DNA of 29,199 nucleotides from Bacillota bacterium (GCA_023459275.1 JAEWVC010000109.1:1-29199); one strand, 5' to 3'; counted from the stretch's first letter, positions 15,901-24,474 are shown. The notes: generated by a model not told the origin, from the letters alone. Numbers and translations are program-made.

Positions 15901-16782
15901 CTATCCCTTCACCGACCCCAGCAGCACGCCCTTGGCGAAGTGCTTTTGCAGGAAGGGGTACACGCAGATGATGGGCACAGTGCTGACCACGATGGTGGCA
16001 TACTTCACCGCATCGGTGGCGGCCCAGACGATCTCCTGCTCGGACATGTTGTCATTGCCCATGCCGCCCAGGGAAAGGATCACGATCTGGCGGAGCCAAA
16101 CGGTGATAGGCCACATGCTGCTGTCATCCAGATAGATCATGGGGCGCATGTAATTGTTCCAATGGCCCACGGCGTAAAACAGGGAGAAGGTGGCCAGGGA
16201 AGCCTTGCTCATGGGCAGCACGATGCGGATGAAGGACTGCATCTCATTGCAGCCGTCAATGCGGGCACTCTCCTCAATGCTTTCGGGGATGTTCTGGAAG
16301 AAGTTTTTCATGACAATCAGATTATAGCTCGAAATAGCCACCGGAAGCCAGATAGCCCAATAGGTATTTTTTAGATGAAGCTGATTGGCCACCACGATGA
16401 AGTCCGGGATCAGCCCGGCGGAGAAGAGCATGAAGAACACCACCACGCGAAGCAGCCACTTGCGGCCCGGCAGGTCCTTTTTGCTTAGCGCATAGGCGGC
16501 GGTGGAGGTCATGGCGATGTTGATGAGCGTGCCCACGATGGTAATAAGGAAACTGTTGCCCAGGGACGTCAAGGTTTTCCCGGACTGGAAAATCATGCGG
16601 TAGGCATCCCAAGAAAAGGCCGTGAAGCGGCCGTAGGCCATGCCGGTGAGGGAGAAGGAACCCACAACACAATAAACCAGCGGGGCCACCATGACCAGGG
16701 AGAAGAGGCCCAGCAGCGCATAGTTGAGGAGGTCAAACGCCTTGCCTGCCCTTGTTTGGTTGCGGGCGGTCATATTGGCCAT
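15901..16782 (-). CDS. Sugar ABC transporter permease (CUT1, LplC/YtcP family)
   Basis: This is one of two channel subunits, 293 residues, of the MalG/YtcP class. It has about six membrane segments and the ATPase-contact EAA loop at ESIEESARIDGCNEMQSFIRIVLP (about 167-190). The end KHFAKGVLLGSVKG is typical of LplC/YtcP proteins. Its ATG overlaps the stop of the preceding permease gene (ATGA arrangement), so translation is probably coupled. With the lyase and cupin downstream, the likely cargo is oligogalacturonides. No ATPase is encoded nearby; CUT1 importers of this type normally borrow a shared MsmX/MsiK-like ATPase. Confidence 0.94.
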   Translation of the reverse strand: MANMTARNQTRAGKAFDLLNYALLGLFSLVMVAPLVYCVVGSFSLTGMAYGRFTAFSWDAYRMIFQSGKTLTSLGNSFLITIVGTLINIAMTSTAAYALSKKDLPGRKWLLRVVVFFMLFSAGLIPDFIVVANQLHLKNTYWAIWLPVAISSYNLIVMKNFFQNIPESIEESARIDGCNEMQSFIRIVLPMSKASLATFSLFYAVGHWNNYMRPMIYLDDSSMWPITVWLRQIVILSLGGMGNDNMSEQEIVWAATDAVKYATIVVSTVPIICVYPFLQKHFAKGVLLGSVKG

Positions 16783-17774
16783 CAGTACATGCCCTCCTCT
16801 CCCATGAGCTTGGCCAGCCGGTTGGTTCCCAGCACCAAAATGAGGCTGACAATGGAGCGGAACAGGCCCACCGTGGCGCTGTAGCTAAAGGAGCTTACGC
16901 CAGCGGGCACCTTGTTGCCCAGGATGCCTACATCGTAGATATATGTGTCAAACACCATGCCCACATCCCGGTTCAGGCTGTTGACCATCAGGTAAATCTG
17001 GTCAAAGCCCGTGTCCAGGAAGGAGCCCATGCGCAGGATCAGCAAAATTACGATGGTGGATTTAATGCAGGGCAGCGTGATATTCCACAGCTGCCGGAAC
17101 CGGCCGGCGCCGTCGATCACGGCGGCCTCGTAGAGCTGCTCATCCACCCCCGAAAGGGCCGCCAGGTAGATGATGGTGCCCCAGCCGGCTTCCTTCCAGA
17201 TCAATTCGAGAATATAGATGGGCCGGAACCATTCCTTCCCGTACAGGAAGGCGATCTGCTCCGAGCTTTTTTGCTGCAGCAGGGAATTCAAAAGACCCCG
17301 GGGCGCGGGCCCAAGCAGCAGAAGCATCAGGCTGGCGATCACCGCCCAGCTCAAAAAGTGGGGCAAGTAGACCATGGACTGCAGTGTGCGCTTATAGCCA
17401 AAATGGCGGATCTCATTGAGCAGCAGCGACAGGATCAGCGGAAAGGGAAAATACAATACAATGTTCCACACCGCCAGCGTCAGGGTGTTGCGCAGCAGCA
17501 TCCCAAAATCCCTGCCGTTAAAGAACACCTCAAAATTCCTGTACCAGGGCATGGCTGCAGGGCTTGGCTTGCCCAGGATCTCCAAGGCCGGGATATATTT
17601 TAAAAAGACGATGCGAAGGCCCAGAAGGGGAAGAAACTTGAAGATGATATAGTAGGCGAAGGTGGGCAGAAGCATGATGTAAAGCCATTTGTAGCGCATG
17701 ATCCGCCGAAAAAGCCGGGTCCCCGCGCTAATGCGCGGGCTTTTTACAGGAAACCCGGCGCCTGCGTTCAACAT
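16782..17774 (-). CDS. Sugar ABC transporter permease (CUT1, LplB family)
   Basis: This is the partner channel subunit, 330 residues, with the family opening RYKWLYIMLLPTFAYYIIFKFLPLLG (26-51) and the EAA loop EQLYEAAVIDGAGRFRQLWNITLP (about 212-235). I chose the ATG at 17774 because AAGGGGTG lies 6-7 nt upstream; an ATG at 17849 in the same frame has no such site and would overlap the stop of the preceding gene. A nested stem-loop with T-runs on both strands lies in codons 6-21, so part of the N-terminus is encoded by a terminator-like structure. The gene follows the binding-protein gene by 81 nt, which also hold a hairpin. Confidence 0.93.
   Translation of the reverse strand: MLNAGAGFPVKSPRISAGTRLFRRIMRYKWLYIMLLPTFAYYIIFKFLPLLGLRIVFLKYIPALEILGKPSPAAMPWYRNFEVFFNGRDFGMLLRNTLTLAVWNIVLYFPFPLILSLLLNEIRHFGYKRTLQSMVYLPHFLSWAVIASLMLLLLGPAPRGLLNSLLQQKSSEQIAFLYGKEWFRPIYILELIWKEAGWGTIIYLAALSGVDEQLYEAAVIDGAGRFRQLWNITLPCIKSTIVILLILRMGSFLDTGFDQIYLMVNSLNRDVGMVFDTYIYDVGILGNKVPAGVSSFSYSATVGLFRSIVSLILVLGTNRLAKLMGEEGMY
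17714..17759. terminator. Nested terminator-like structure inside the start of the permease gene
   Basis: Inner stem CCCGCGC/GCGCGGG (17722-17739, loop TAAT) is followed on the plus strand by CTTTTT. Outer stem GCCGGGT/ACCCGGC (17714-17720 with 17753-17759) is followed on the minus strand by TTTTTC. On the minus strand it lies about 15-60 nt inside the permease coding sequence, so it could attenuate transcription after the binding-protein gene; on the plus strand it would stop antisense transcripts. Confidence 0.55.
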
Positions 17775-17808
17775 AGGCAGCACCCCTTCAAAGGAATACA
17801 TAAAAGAA

Positions 17809-17844
17809 GGGATGGCATGAAGCGCGCGCACTCCATGCCATCCC
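17809..17844 (-). other. Intercistronic stem-loop after the binding-protein gene
   Basis: GGGATGGCATG and CATGCCATCCC form a perfect 11-bp stem 12 nt after the binding-protein stop (minus strand), followed by TTCTTTTATG. Such a stem could act as a leaky terminator or 3' barrier that keeps binding-protein mRNA above permease mRNA. Confidence 0.7.
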
Positions 17845-17855
17845 GGCACAGTGGA

Positions 17856-19385
17856 TTATTGCGCGTTCACGGCCGCGATCAGGTCGTTGCCGCCCTGCTC
17901 CATCCATTCGCCCACGGCTTTGTCAAAGCCCGCCTCATCAATCTGGCCCATGATGAACTGCACACGGGCGTCGGAAATGATGGTGGCAATGGAGGCATCC
18001 AGGTTCAGCTGGTCCGGATTCAGCTTGCCCACGCTGAGGTCAGGCACGGCATAGGGCTCGTTGGCCACAAACTCGGCGGTGATCCTGTCCAGTTCAGTCA
18101 GGCCCTGGCCGTAATCATAGTTCACCACGCGCCGCGGCACGGTGGAGGCGAATACTTCGCTGGACCCGTCGGAAACGCGCAGCTGGCGCTGCTCATCGCT
18201 GATGGAAATGGTGCCGTCTGCGTTCTCGGTGTAGTGCAGATCCTTCACACCCACGGTGAGCAGTTTGTCGCCTTCGCCAATGACGCGCAGGGCGCTCAGG
18301 AAATCAAGAATTTTTTGGGCGGTGGCCTCGTCCTTCACCGCGGCCTTGGTGAGCAGCAGGCCGCCCATGCCGCCTATGGACAGGGTGGAGTTGACCACTT
18401 GGCTGCCGCTGGGGTCGTTAAGCAGGTAGTTGCGGCCAATGACGGCGGTGGGGGTTACCTCAAAGAGCTTGTCGTACTTGCCGCCGGGATGGCGAGCATT
18501 GGTGGCGGTGGTGAACATGACACCCGCTTTGCCCTCGCCCAGGGGCAGGTGTTTGTCGTTGCCCTTGACCAGGGCGAAATCACTGTTCATGTAGCCGTTG
18601 TCGTACATGTCTTTGAAAAGCTGCAGGGTATCCTTGTAGGCCTGGAAGGTGAAGTAGGGCATAATTTTGCCGTCGGCATCCTTGCCCCAGCGGTTGGGCG
18701 CGCCCATGGCCACGGCCAGGGTATCAAAGCCCGCGTAAGTCAATTCCTTGTCGGCATCGTCGATGTAGGCAAAGCCATAGGTATCCTTGATGCCGTTGCC
18801 ATCCGGGTCATTCTCGGTAAAGGCCCTGGCCATCTCGTAGAATTCCTTCGCGGTGGTGGGAACGGAAAGGCCAAGGGTATCCAGCCAGTCCTGCCGGTAG
18901 AGCATGGCCACCCTGGCGCTGGAAACCAGGAAGGGGAACAGGTAGCTGCGGCCGCCCACGGCGGTCACCGTCAGCGCGTAGGGGGTGGTGAGTTCCGAGG
19001 TGAACAGCGGGTACTGGGGGACGAGGTCGGTCAGGTCCCAAAACACGCCGTACTGGCAATAATCCAGGTAAGCGGAATTCTTGGTCAGGCCGCTGGTGAC
19101 CACCATCACCATGGGCTGGTCATTGGAGGCCATTACGGTGTTGAACTTTTGTACAAAGTCGCCCTGGGGCGCCCAGGTGATCTGCAGGTCGACGTTGTAC
19201 AGCTTTTCCACGGCTTCCAAAACAGGATTGCCTTCGTCACCCACGGTGCCCACCGGGGGTTGATCGGCGTAGAAGGGCGCCAGCATGGTGATCACCAGGG
19301 GAGCCTCCCCGGCCAGGGCCGGGGTGAACGCCATCGCGCTCAAAAGCATTATGGCGGCCAACAGCAGGGACAGGGTCTTGCGCAT
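17856..19385 (-). CDS. Extracellular sugar-binding protein (SBP family 1, LplA type)
   Basis: This 509-residue binding protein is the first gene of the pectin operon and would capture oligogalacturonides outside the cell. The signal peptide (MRKT, a hydrophobic run to about 20, then PALA near 22-25) has a signal peptidase I type end and no lipobox cysteine, again odd for a single-membrane Firmicute. The mature part has family 1 hallmarks such as LEAVEKLYNVDLQITWAP near the start and a PTTAKEFYEMARAFTENDPDGNG segment, the usual 'DPDGNG' loop. GAGGAGG precedes the ATG. The operon promoter and operator-like repeats lie just upstream, facing the regulator gene. Confidence 0.93.
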   Translation of the reverse strand: MRKTLSLLLAAIMLLSAMAFTPALAGEAPLVITMLAPFYADQPPVGTVGDEGNPVLEAVEKLYNVDLQITWAPQGDFVQKFNTVMASNDQPMVMVVTSGLTKNSAYLDYCQYGVFWDLTDLVPQYPLFTSELTTPYALTVTAVGGRSYLFPFLVSSARVAMLYRQDWLDTLGLSVPTTAKEFYEMARAFTENDPDGNGIKDTYGFAYIDDADKELTYAGFDTLAVAMGAPNRWGKDADGKIMPYFTFQAYKDTLQLFKDMYDNGYMNSDFALVKGNDKHLPLGEGKAGVMFTTATNARHPGGKYDKLFEVTPTAVIGRNYLLNDPSGSQVVNSTLSIGGMGGLLLTKAAVKDEATAQKILDFLSALRVIGEGDKLLTVGVKDLHYTENADGTISISDEQRQLRVSDGSSEVFASTVPRRVVNYDYGQGLTELDRITAEFVANEPYAVPDLSVGKLNPDQLNLDASIATIISDARVQFIMGQIDEAGFDKAVGEWMEQGGNDLIAAVNAQ

Positions 19386-19426
19386 GCTCTTTTTCCTCCT
19401 CGTTATGCATTTTTGAAGCGGAAGCG

Positions 19427-19444
19427 TCCCCCATGTCAGGGGGA
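19427..19444. promoter_or_regulatory. Small inverted repeat at the start of the pectin operon transcript
   Basis: TCCCCC, six bases, GGGGGA lie at about the first 20 transcribed bases of the operon. It could be a 5' stem-loop in the mRNA or a protein site. Confidence 0.4.
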
Positions 19445-19454
19445 ATGATGTTCT

Positions 19455-19484
19455 ATTATATGCATGTGCGGTCCCCCGTCACAA
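19455..19484 (-). promoter_or_regulatory. Promoter of the pectin operon
   Basis: The minus strand has a perfect TATAAT (19460-19455). Upstream at 18 bp lies TTGTGA (19484-19479), a partial -35 match. A weak -35 fits an activator-dependent promoter. Transcription would start near 19448, leaving a leader of about 62 nt. Confidence 0.65.
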
Positions 19485-19492
19485 TCACGAAA

Positions 19493-19543
19493 CCGAAAAC
19501 CGGATCATCAATTTCCGAAAAAAAGGATTGCCAGAATCGAAAG
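19493..19543. promoter_or_regulatory. Three repeats phased at 22 bp: likely AraC-type operator
   Basis: CCGAAAA occurs at 19493-19499 and again at 19515-19521, with a degenerate TCGAAAG at 19537-19543. Starts are exactly 22 bp apart, two helical turns, as expected for AraC-family sites. The first copy lies just upstream of the -35 box of the pectin operon promoter, a usual position for activation. The binding protein is presumably the AraC-type regulator encoded next door; that link is inference. Confidence 0.5.
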
Positions 19544-19592
19544 CGGTATACAAAACAGCAAATCTCTGCCGCATGTGGCTTCCGCACACCTT

Positions 19593-19621
19593 TGCATCCA
19601 TCCTGCCCGTATGGTATGATA
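19593..19621 (+). promoter_or_regulatory. Promoter of the AraC-type regulator gene
   Basis: TTGCAT (19593-19598) and TATGAT (19616-19621) are 17 bp apart, and TGG before the -10 gives an extended -10. Transcription would start near 19628, only 24 nt before the chosen start codon. Confidence 0.7.
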
Positions 19622-19651
19622 AGTATCATCAATTGCGCTGGGGGCTATGCC

Positions 19652-21973
19652 ATGCAGGAATTTCGGCAGAGGATGCGCAAAAAAGTCTACCGTACATTTT
19701 TACTGTCCTTTTTGCTTGTATTTGTGCTGCCTGCCGTGGCGTTGGTGGGCTTTATGGTGCATATGCTGGGCACGGTGGAAAAGGAATTGGAAACCTCCAA
19801 CCGCCTGGTGCTGGAGCAGATGAAAAGCGGCGCGGATACCCAGCTTTACGCCGTGATGCGCATCGGCGATACCCTGGTGGCGGACGACAAGGTGCTGTAT
19901 TTCACCTCTATTTCAGATCCCATGCGATACCTGAACAATATCACCGCCTTCCAGACGCTGCGCACCCTGATCCAGGAAATAACCGGCCTGCAAATCGCCA
20001 ATGCCGGCGTCAGTGAGAGCTATATCTATCTTGGACGGAGCGGGAAGGTGATCGCCAATACAGTGATGACGGGGCAGGATTACTTCAACCGCCGGCTGGC
20101 GGATGAATTTTCCGATTATGAAGATTGGCTTTCCTATGTAAATGCGGGCCGGAACGGCTTTGTCAACCGGGGGCAAGGCGCGCTCCAAAGCCCGCTTGCC
20201 TACGTGCGCACCGTTATGCGTGGGGACACCCCGGCGGCTGCCATCGTAATCACGCTGAATGAGGACGTGTTGGACCGGTATAGCCTGATGGCCCGGGAAA
20301 AGCAGGGGCTTGGCTTTACGGTCCTGGACCCCGCGGGCGGCGTGCTGTTTTCCACGCTTGCGGACACGGGTTTTATCAAAACAGCGGATATGAATACCGG
20401 GGAGGGCGACCTGAAAAATGTGGACAGCGCCCAGGGGAAGCTGCGGGTCATGTATAGCCAAAGCGCCGATACGGGCTGCGCATACGTTCTTACCATCCCT
20501 GAAAGCGTATACTGGACGCGGCTTTCCGCCATCCGCCAGGGCAGCGTTTTGCTGGTGGTGCTGATCCTGGCGGTGGGATTTTTCCTGTCCTTTGCCCTGG
20601 CCAAACGGCAGTACCGGCCCATCCACGCGCTGCGCAGCTTTGTGGAGGGGATTTCCGCAAGTCCTCCCGGAGAAAGCGGGGATGATTTCACCTATCTTCA
20701 GGAAATGATGCAAAGTATGAAGAGCAGCAGGCTAACCATCAGCCAGCAGCTGAAATTTTCCAACCAAAGCATGGAGCATTATGTGCTGGAATCCCTGATG
20801 TGGGGTACCTACGGCTCCGCGAAGGAGGTGGAGGAGCAGCTTCTGGCGCTGGATATCGCCTATGACAGCGACTTCTTCGCCATAGCGGGCTTTGGGGTGG
20901 AAGGCTTCTCCGACAGCGCGGTACTGCCGGGCGACGGGCAGGACGACGCGCAGCTTATGCGCTTTGTGGTCAGAAACGTATTCGGCGAACTGCTGGCCGG
21001 CTACAATGCCCGGCTCATTGAGCAAAGCGGGATGATCTTCGCCCTTTTGTGCGTGCCCGCCGCGGAGGGCTGGCAGGAGAAGCTTGTGGAAACGCTGAAA
21101 AGCGGCAGGCAAATACTGAAAGACAATTTCGACCTGCGCATGGCCATCGCGCTAAGCGGCCGTCTGCAGGGCTTGGGCAGGGTCCGCCAGTCCTACGGCT
21201 GGGTACGGGATGCGCTGGCCGCCCATCAAGCCGGTTCAGCGGAGCTGCTTTTGTATACAAGCGGGCCTTCTGCCCAAAAGCCTGTGGAGCAGGCCGCCGA
21301 AGAGCTGGAAGCAGCTATGCGCCGGCTGGAGCAGATGGTGGCTGCCGGTGAGGCCCAGGAGGCCCGGGCGGAAATCAAGACCGTAAAGCGGACCGCCGCG
21401 GAGCTTCCAAACTTTCTGGTCAAAATGCAGTGCGTCCTGCTTTTACAGGGGATTTTGCAGAACCTGTCTCTTCGCTTTTTCAGGGAAGAGGTGGCCGCGG
21501 TGTCCCAAAGCATACAGCAATACGTGGAATCGCCCCACGCCAAGGACGACTTCGGAGAATTGCTGCGCATCGTGGAGGCGGCCTGCGCATTGAGCGCCAC
21601 CGCAAATGAAAATGTGCGGCGTGCGGAGATCGCGCGCAAAGCGGACGATTACATCAGGGATCATTACGCCTCAAGCGGCATGTCTATCAGTTCCGTGGCG
21701 GAGCATGTGGGCCTTACCCCCAGCTACGCCTCCGCCCTGTACAAGCGCCAGACAGGCCAGCCCATGCTGGACGCCATCAACCAGACGCGTATCCGCCACG
21801 CCAAGCTGCTGCTCACCGGCACCCATATGAGCCTGGAGCAGGTGGCCGAACAGGTGGGCTACTTCAACAGCTCCTCCTTTATCCGCGCTTTCAAAAAGTA
21901 TGAAAATCTGACGCCCGGCCAGTACCGGGCGATAAAAGCCAAGGCCGGGGAAGGTGCCGGAGCGGCGGGATGA
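19652..21973 (+). CDS. Membrane-anchored AraC-type sensor-regulator (YesN-like)
   Basis: This is a one-protein signalling device of 773 residues. TM1 is at about 14-38, then an extracytoplasmic Cache-like sensor region (about 40-295), TM2 at about 297-318 (SVLLVVLILAVGFFLSFALA), a long cytoplasmic linker, and a C-terminal pair of AraC helix-turn-helix motifs (about 660-763; SISSVAEHVGLTPSYASALYKR and SLEQVAEQVGYFNSSSFIRAFKK). The start at 19652 is preferred because the promoter ends at 19621; the frame is open further upstream but that lies in or before the promoter. The gene is divergent from the pectin operon, so it likely senses pectin fragments outside and activates that operon through the repeats at 19493-19543. 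Regulators of this build are common beside LplABC-type importers. Confidence 0.9.
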   Translation: MQEFRQRMRKKVYRTFLLSFLLVFVLPAVALVGFMVHMLGTVEKELETSNRLVLEQMKSGADTQLYAVMRIGDTLVADDKVLYFTSISDPMRYLNNITAFQTLRTLIQEITGLQIANAGVSESYIYLGRSGKVIANTVMTGQDYFNRRLADEFSDYEDWLSYVNAGRNGFVNRGQGALQSPLAYVRTVMRGDTPAAAIVITLNEDVLDRYSLMAREKQGLGFTVLDPAGGVLFSTLADTGFIKTADMNTGEGDLKNVDSAQGKLRVMYSQSADTGCAYVLTIPESVYWTRLSAIRQGSVLLVVLILAVGFFLSFALAKRQYRPIHALRSFVEGISASPPGESGDDFTYLQEMMQSMKSSRLTISQQLKFSNQSMEHYVLESLMWGTYGSAKEVEEQLLALDIAYDSDFFAIAGFGVEGFSDSAVLPGDGQDDAQLMRFVVRNVFGELLAGYNARLIEQSGMIFALLCVPAAEGWQEKLVETLKSGRQILKDNFDLRMAIALSGRLQGLGRVRQSYGWVRDALAAHQAGSAELLLYTSGPSAQKPVEQAAEELEAAMRRLEQMVAAGEAQEARAEIKTVKRTAAELPNFLVKMQCVLLLQGILQNLSLRFFREEVAAVSQSIQQYVESPHAKDDFGELLRIVEAACALSATANENVRRAEIARKADDYIRDHYASSGMSISSVAEHVGLTPSYASALYKRQTGQPMLDAINQTRIRHAKLLLTGTHMSLEQVAEQVGYFNSSSFIRAFKKYENLTPGQYRAIKAKAGEGAGAAG

Positions 21974-22023
21974 CCTATCCTTCCGCGGGCCGCACGGTAC
22001 GGGGCCAAGGGAGCAGGAAATAC

Positions 22024-22070
22024 AAAGGGAGGCTGCCTTTGGGATGAGGCATCCTCCCTTTTGCTTTTTT
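22024..22070 (+). terminator. Terminator between the regulator and lpd
   Basis: AAAGGGAGG and TGCC pair with GGCA and CCTCCCTTT around one mismatch, and TTGCTTTTTT follows on the plus strand. It ends the regulator transcript and stands between convergent genes; on the minus strand its tail is weak but it could also end the gcv operon. Confidence 0.8.
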
Positions 22071-22081
22071 GTGCCTTGCTT

Positions 22082-23473
22082 TTACCTTCCCCTTGCTGGA
22101 GCCATATGGATGGCCAGCCCCGAGACGCTGTCGATGGCCTCGGTCACGCTTTCGGCAAAGGTGGGATGGGGCCGGATGGCCTTTAAAAGCTGTTCCCTGG
22201 TCAGGCCGTTGGCGATAGCCACCGTCATTTCATTGATCATGTCCGTAGCCCGCTCACACACCATCTGCGCGCCCAGCAGGGCCTCCGTATCCGCATGGAA
22301 AACAAGCTTTACAAAACCCCGCTCGCCTCCGGCGATCATGGTGCGGCAGTTGGCCGACAAGATATACTTCCCGGTGTGTACGGGGATATTTGCCGCCTTG
22401 GCTTCGTCGGCGGTGATCCCCACGCAGGCGATTTCCGGATTTGTATACACACAGGAAGGCACCAGATCTTCCCGGGCAGGAGGTGTATGCCCCGCTGCCC
22501 GCTCCACGCAGGCAATGCCCTGGGCGGAGGCGGCGTGGGCCAGTTGGATCCCTCCGGCCACGTCCCCGATGGCGTATACGCCGGGCACGCTGGTTTGATG
22601 ATCTTCACCGGTCACGATGCGGCCCCTGTCCGTCTCAAGAACAAAATTTTCGGCAAAAAGCCCTTGGGTATACGCCCGGCGGCCCACCGCCACCAGCACG
22701 GCATCGGAAAGGGCTTCCCCTTGCTTTCCGCCGGTTTCATATACGGTACTCAGGGAGCCGTCCCCGTTTTTGCGTATTTCCAGCACCCGCGCACCGGTGA
22801 AGACCGCCGCGCCGCGCTTTTTGAAAATCATGGCAAGATTTTGGGAAATCTCCCGGTCCATCTGGGGCAGGAGCCTGTCCAGCGCCTCGATGACGGTCAC
22901 CTGATGCGCGAAGGCCTGAAACAGGGAGGCAAACTCCACCCCGATGACGCCGCCGCCGATAATGGTCAGGCGGCTGCCCGCAAAGGGCTTTTCCAACAAC
23001 CCGTCGCTGGTCATAACCCCTGTAAGATCCATACCCGGGATAGGCGGCAGCGCCGGCGCCGAACCGGTGGCGATCAGGATACGCTCCCCTGTGAGCACCC
23101 TGTCCCCCACGGATACGGTATGAGCGTCCCGGATCACGCCCGCGCCCTTGACCAAGGCGATGCCGTTCTGGCTGATCAGCCGGGCGATGCCCTCCCGCAG
23201 GGTAGCCACAATTTCCTCCTTGCGTTCATACATCCTGTCAAAATCAAAGTCCGCTTCCTTCACCCGGATGCCCCACCCGGCAAGATGGTCCAGTTCCGCC
23301 ATGCCCATGGCGGCGTGAAGCAGCGCCTTGGTGGGCACGCAGCCGCGGTTTAGGCACGTGCCGCCGATTTCCGCCTTTTCCACCAGGGCCACCCTTTGCT
23401 TGAGCTGGGCCGCCCGGATAGCCGCCTCGTACCCGCCCGGCCCCGCGCCCAGGATGATCCAGTCAAAGTCCAT
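22082..23473 (-). CDS. lpdA: Dihydrolipoyl dehydrogenase (glycine cleavage L-protein)
   Basis: This FAD enzyme of 463 residues re-oxidises the dihydrolipoyl arm of GcvH with NAD. It has the FAD-binding GAGPGG (9-14), the redox disulfide in GGTCLNRGC (C40, C45), the second FAD motif YAIGDVAGG and the C-terminal HPTFAES region with the active-site His. The second GGG for NAD is at IIGGGVIGVEFA. It lies 11 nt after the lipoate ligase gene with AAGGGAG upstream, as the last gene of the gcv operon. No 2-oxoacid dehydrogenase genes are nearby, so service to the glycine cleavage system is the natural reading. Confidence 0.95.
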   Translation of the reverse strand: MDFDWIILGAGPGGYEAAIRAAQLKQRVALVEKAEIGGTCLNRGCVPTKALLHAAMGMAELDHLAGWGIRVKEADFDFDRMYERKEEIVATLREGIARLISQNGIALVKGAGVIRDAHTVSVGDRVLTGERILIATGSAPALPPIPGMDLTGVMTSDGLLEKPFAGSRLTIIGGGVIGVEFASLFQAFAHQVTVIEALDRLLPQMDREISQNLAMIFKKRGAAVFTGARVLEIRKNGDGSLSTVYETGGKQGEALSDAVLVAVGRRAYTQGLFAENFVLETDRGRIVTGEDHQTSVPGVYAIGDVAGGIQLAHAASAQGIACVERAAGHTPPAREDLVPSCVYTNPEIACVGITADEAKAANIPVHTGKYILSANCRTMIAGGERGFVKLVFHADTEALLGAQMVCERATDMINEMTVAIANGLTREQLLKAIRPHPTFAESVTEAIDSVSGLAIHMAPARGR

Positions 23474-23484
23474 ACTGTTCTCCC

Positions 23485-24474
23485 TTAAAAGTTCTGCGAT
23501 GTCAAAAAGGTTTGCAGGTCACAGGCCATTTCTTCCATTTCCGCGTGCAGCGGTGCAACGGCCTCCGCAAGCACTGCCCCGTTCAGGGGAAGGCCGGCCA
23601 GGAGCTTAGGAAGCCTTTGGATAGCCGTTTCCTCCATGGCGTCGGAATAGATGGCGCATTCCTTGATCCGGCCGGCCTCCACCGCGAACTGCATCTGGAT
23701 GCCGCCCCAGGGAAACCGGGCCTCCCCCTCCCAGGTGAAGGGGATGGGCCGGCCATAGATCCAACCCCAATCGGAAAACTTCTCCCGCCCCTGCGCAACT
23801 TTTTGGAGATCGATACGGGCGGCGGGAAGCTCCCGGGGTTCCGCGCCGTAGACCTCATGAAGCGCGCTGGTAAGCGCGCCTTGCAGCGCGGGTATTGTGA
23901 TGCCGGGACAAAGCTCCTTCAAGTTTACCACCCGGGCCCGTACGGAGGAAACTCCCTTTGATTCCAGTTTCTGCTGCGGAACGTTGAGGTATTTGGCAAG
24001 GCTCGGCATGTCCACATCCATCAGGAGGGTGCCGTGGTGATAGGCGCTGCCGCCGCTTTTGTAAAAGGCGTTGCCGGAAAATTTACGGCCGTCGGCCGTA
24101 ATGTCGTTGCGGCCGGTGCGCGCGGCCTTTATGCCAAAGGAGCGCACCGCCCGCAAAATAACCTCCGTCTGCCGGGCCACATCGTAGTCTGCCTGGCTGA
24201 CAAGGAAGGTGAAATTCAGGTTGCCTAGGTCGTGATACACCGCGCCGCCGCCGGAAAGGCGGCGCACCAAATGGCCGCCGTCCCTTGTAAGCTCCGCCAC
24301 CCGCACTTCCTTCCAGGCGTTTTGATTCCGCCCGATAACCACCGTATGCCGGTTCTGCCACAGATACAGCATGATCTCCCCGGGCCGGACAGCCTCCAAA
24401 AGCTGTTCCTCCAGCGCCAGGTTTTCATAGGGATCCCAACAGGCGGTGATGAAAGAATACGCGCTGCGGATCAT
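23485..24474 (-). CDS. lplA: Lipoate-protein ligase
   Basis: This 329-residue LplA-type enzyme activates free lipoate with ATP and attaches it to a lysine of lipoyl proteins, here most likely GcvH. Diagnostic motifs are RRLSGGGAVYHDLGNLNF (71-88), GRNDI (121-125) and GRKFSGNAFYK with the catalytic lysine K131, then YHHGTLL. A C-terminal accessory domain follows (about 240-329), as in ligases that act alone. Its ATG overlaps the stop of gcvPB, so the two are translationally coupled. Placement in the gcv operon implies that the organism depends on scavenged lipoate, at least in part. Confidence 0.94.
   Translation of the reverse strand: MIRSAYSFITACWDPYENLALEEQLLEAVRPGEIMLYLWQNRHTVVIGRNQNAWKEVRVAELTRDGGHLVRRLSGGGAVYHDLGNLNFTFLVSQADYDVARQTEVILRAVRSFGIKAARTGRNDITADGRKFSGNAFYKSGGSAYHHGTLLMDVDMPSLAKYLNVPQQKLESKGVSSVRARVVNLKELCPGITIPALQGALTSALHEVYGAEPRELPAARIDLQKVAQGREKFSDWGWIYGRPIPFTWEGEARFPWGGIQMQFAVEAGRIKECAIYSDAMEETAIQRLPKLLAGLPLNGAVLAEAVAPLHAEMEEMACDLQTFLTSQNF

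Noticed and set aside
14299..19385. Missing ATPase treated as a broken pectin importer
   Set aside because: Importers with LplB/YtcP-type permeases commonly use one ATPase encoded elsewhere, so absence here is normal.
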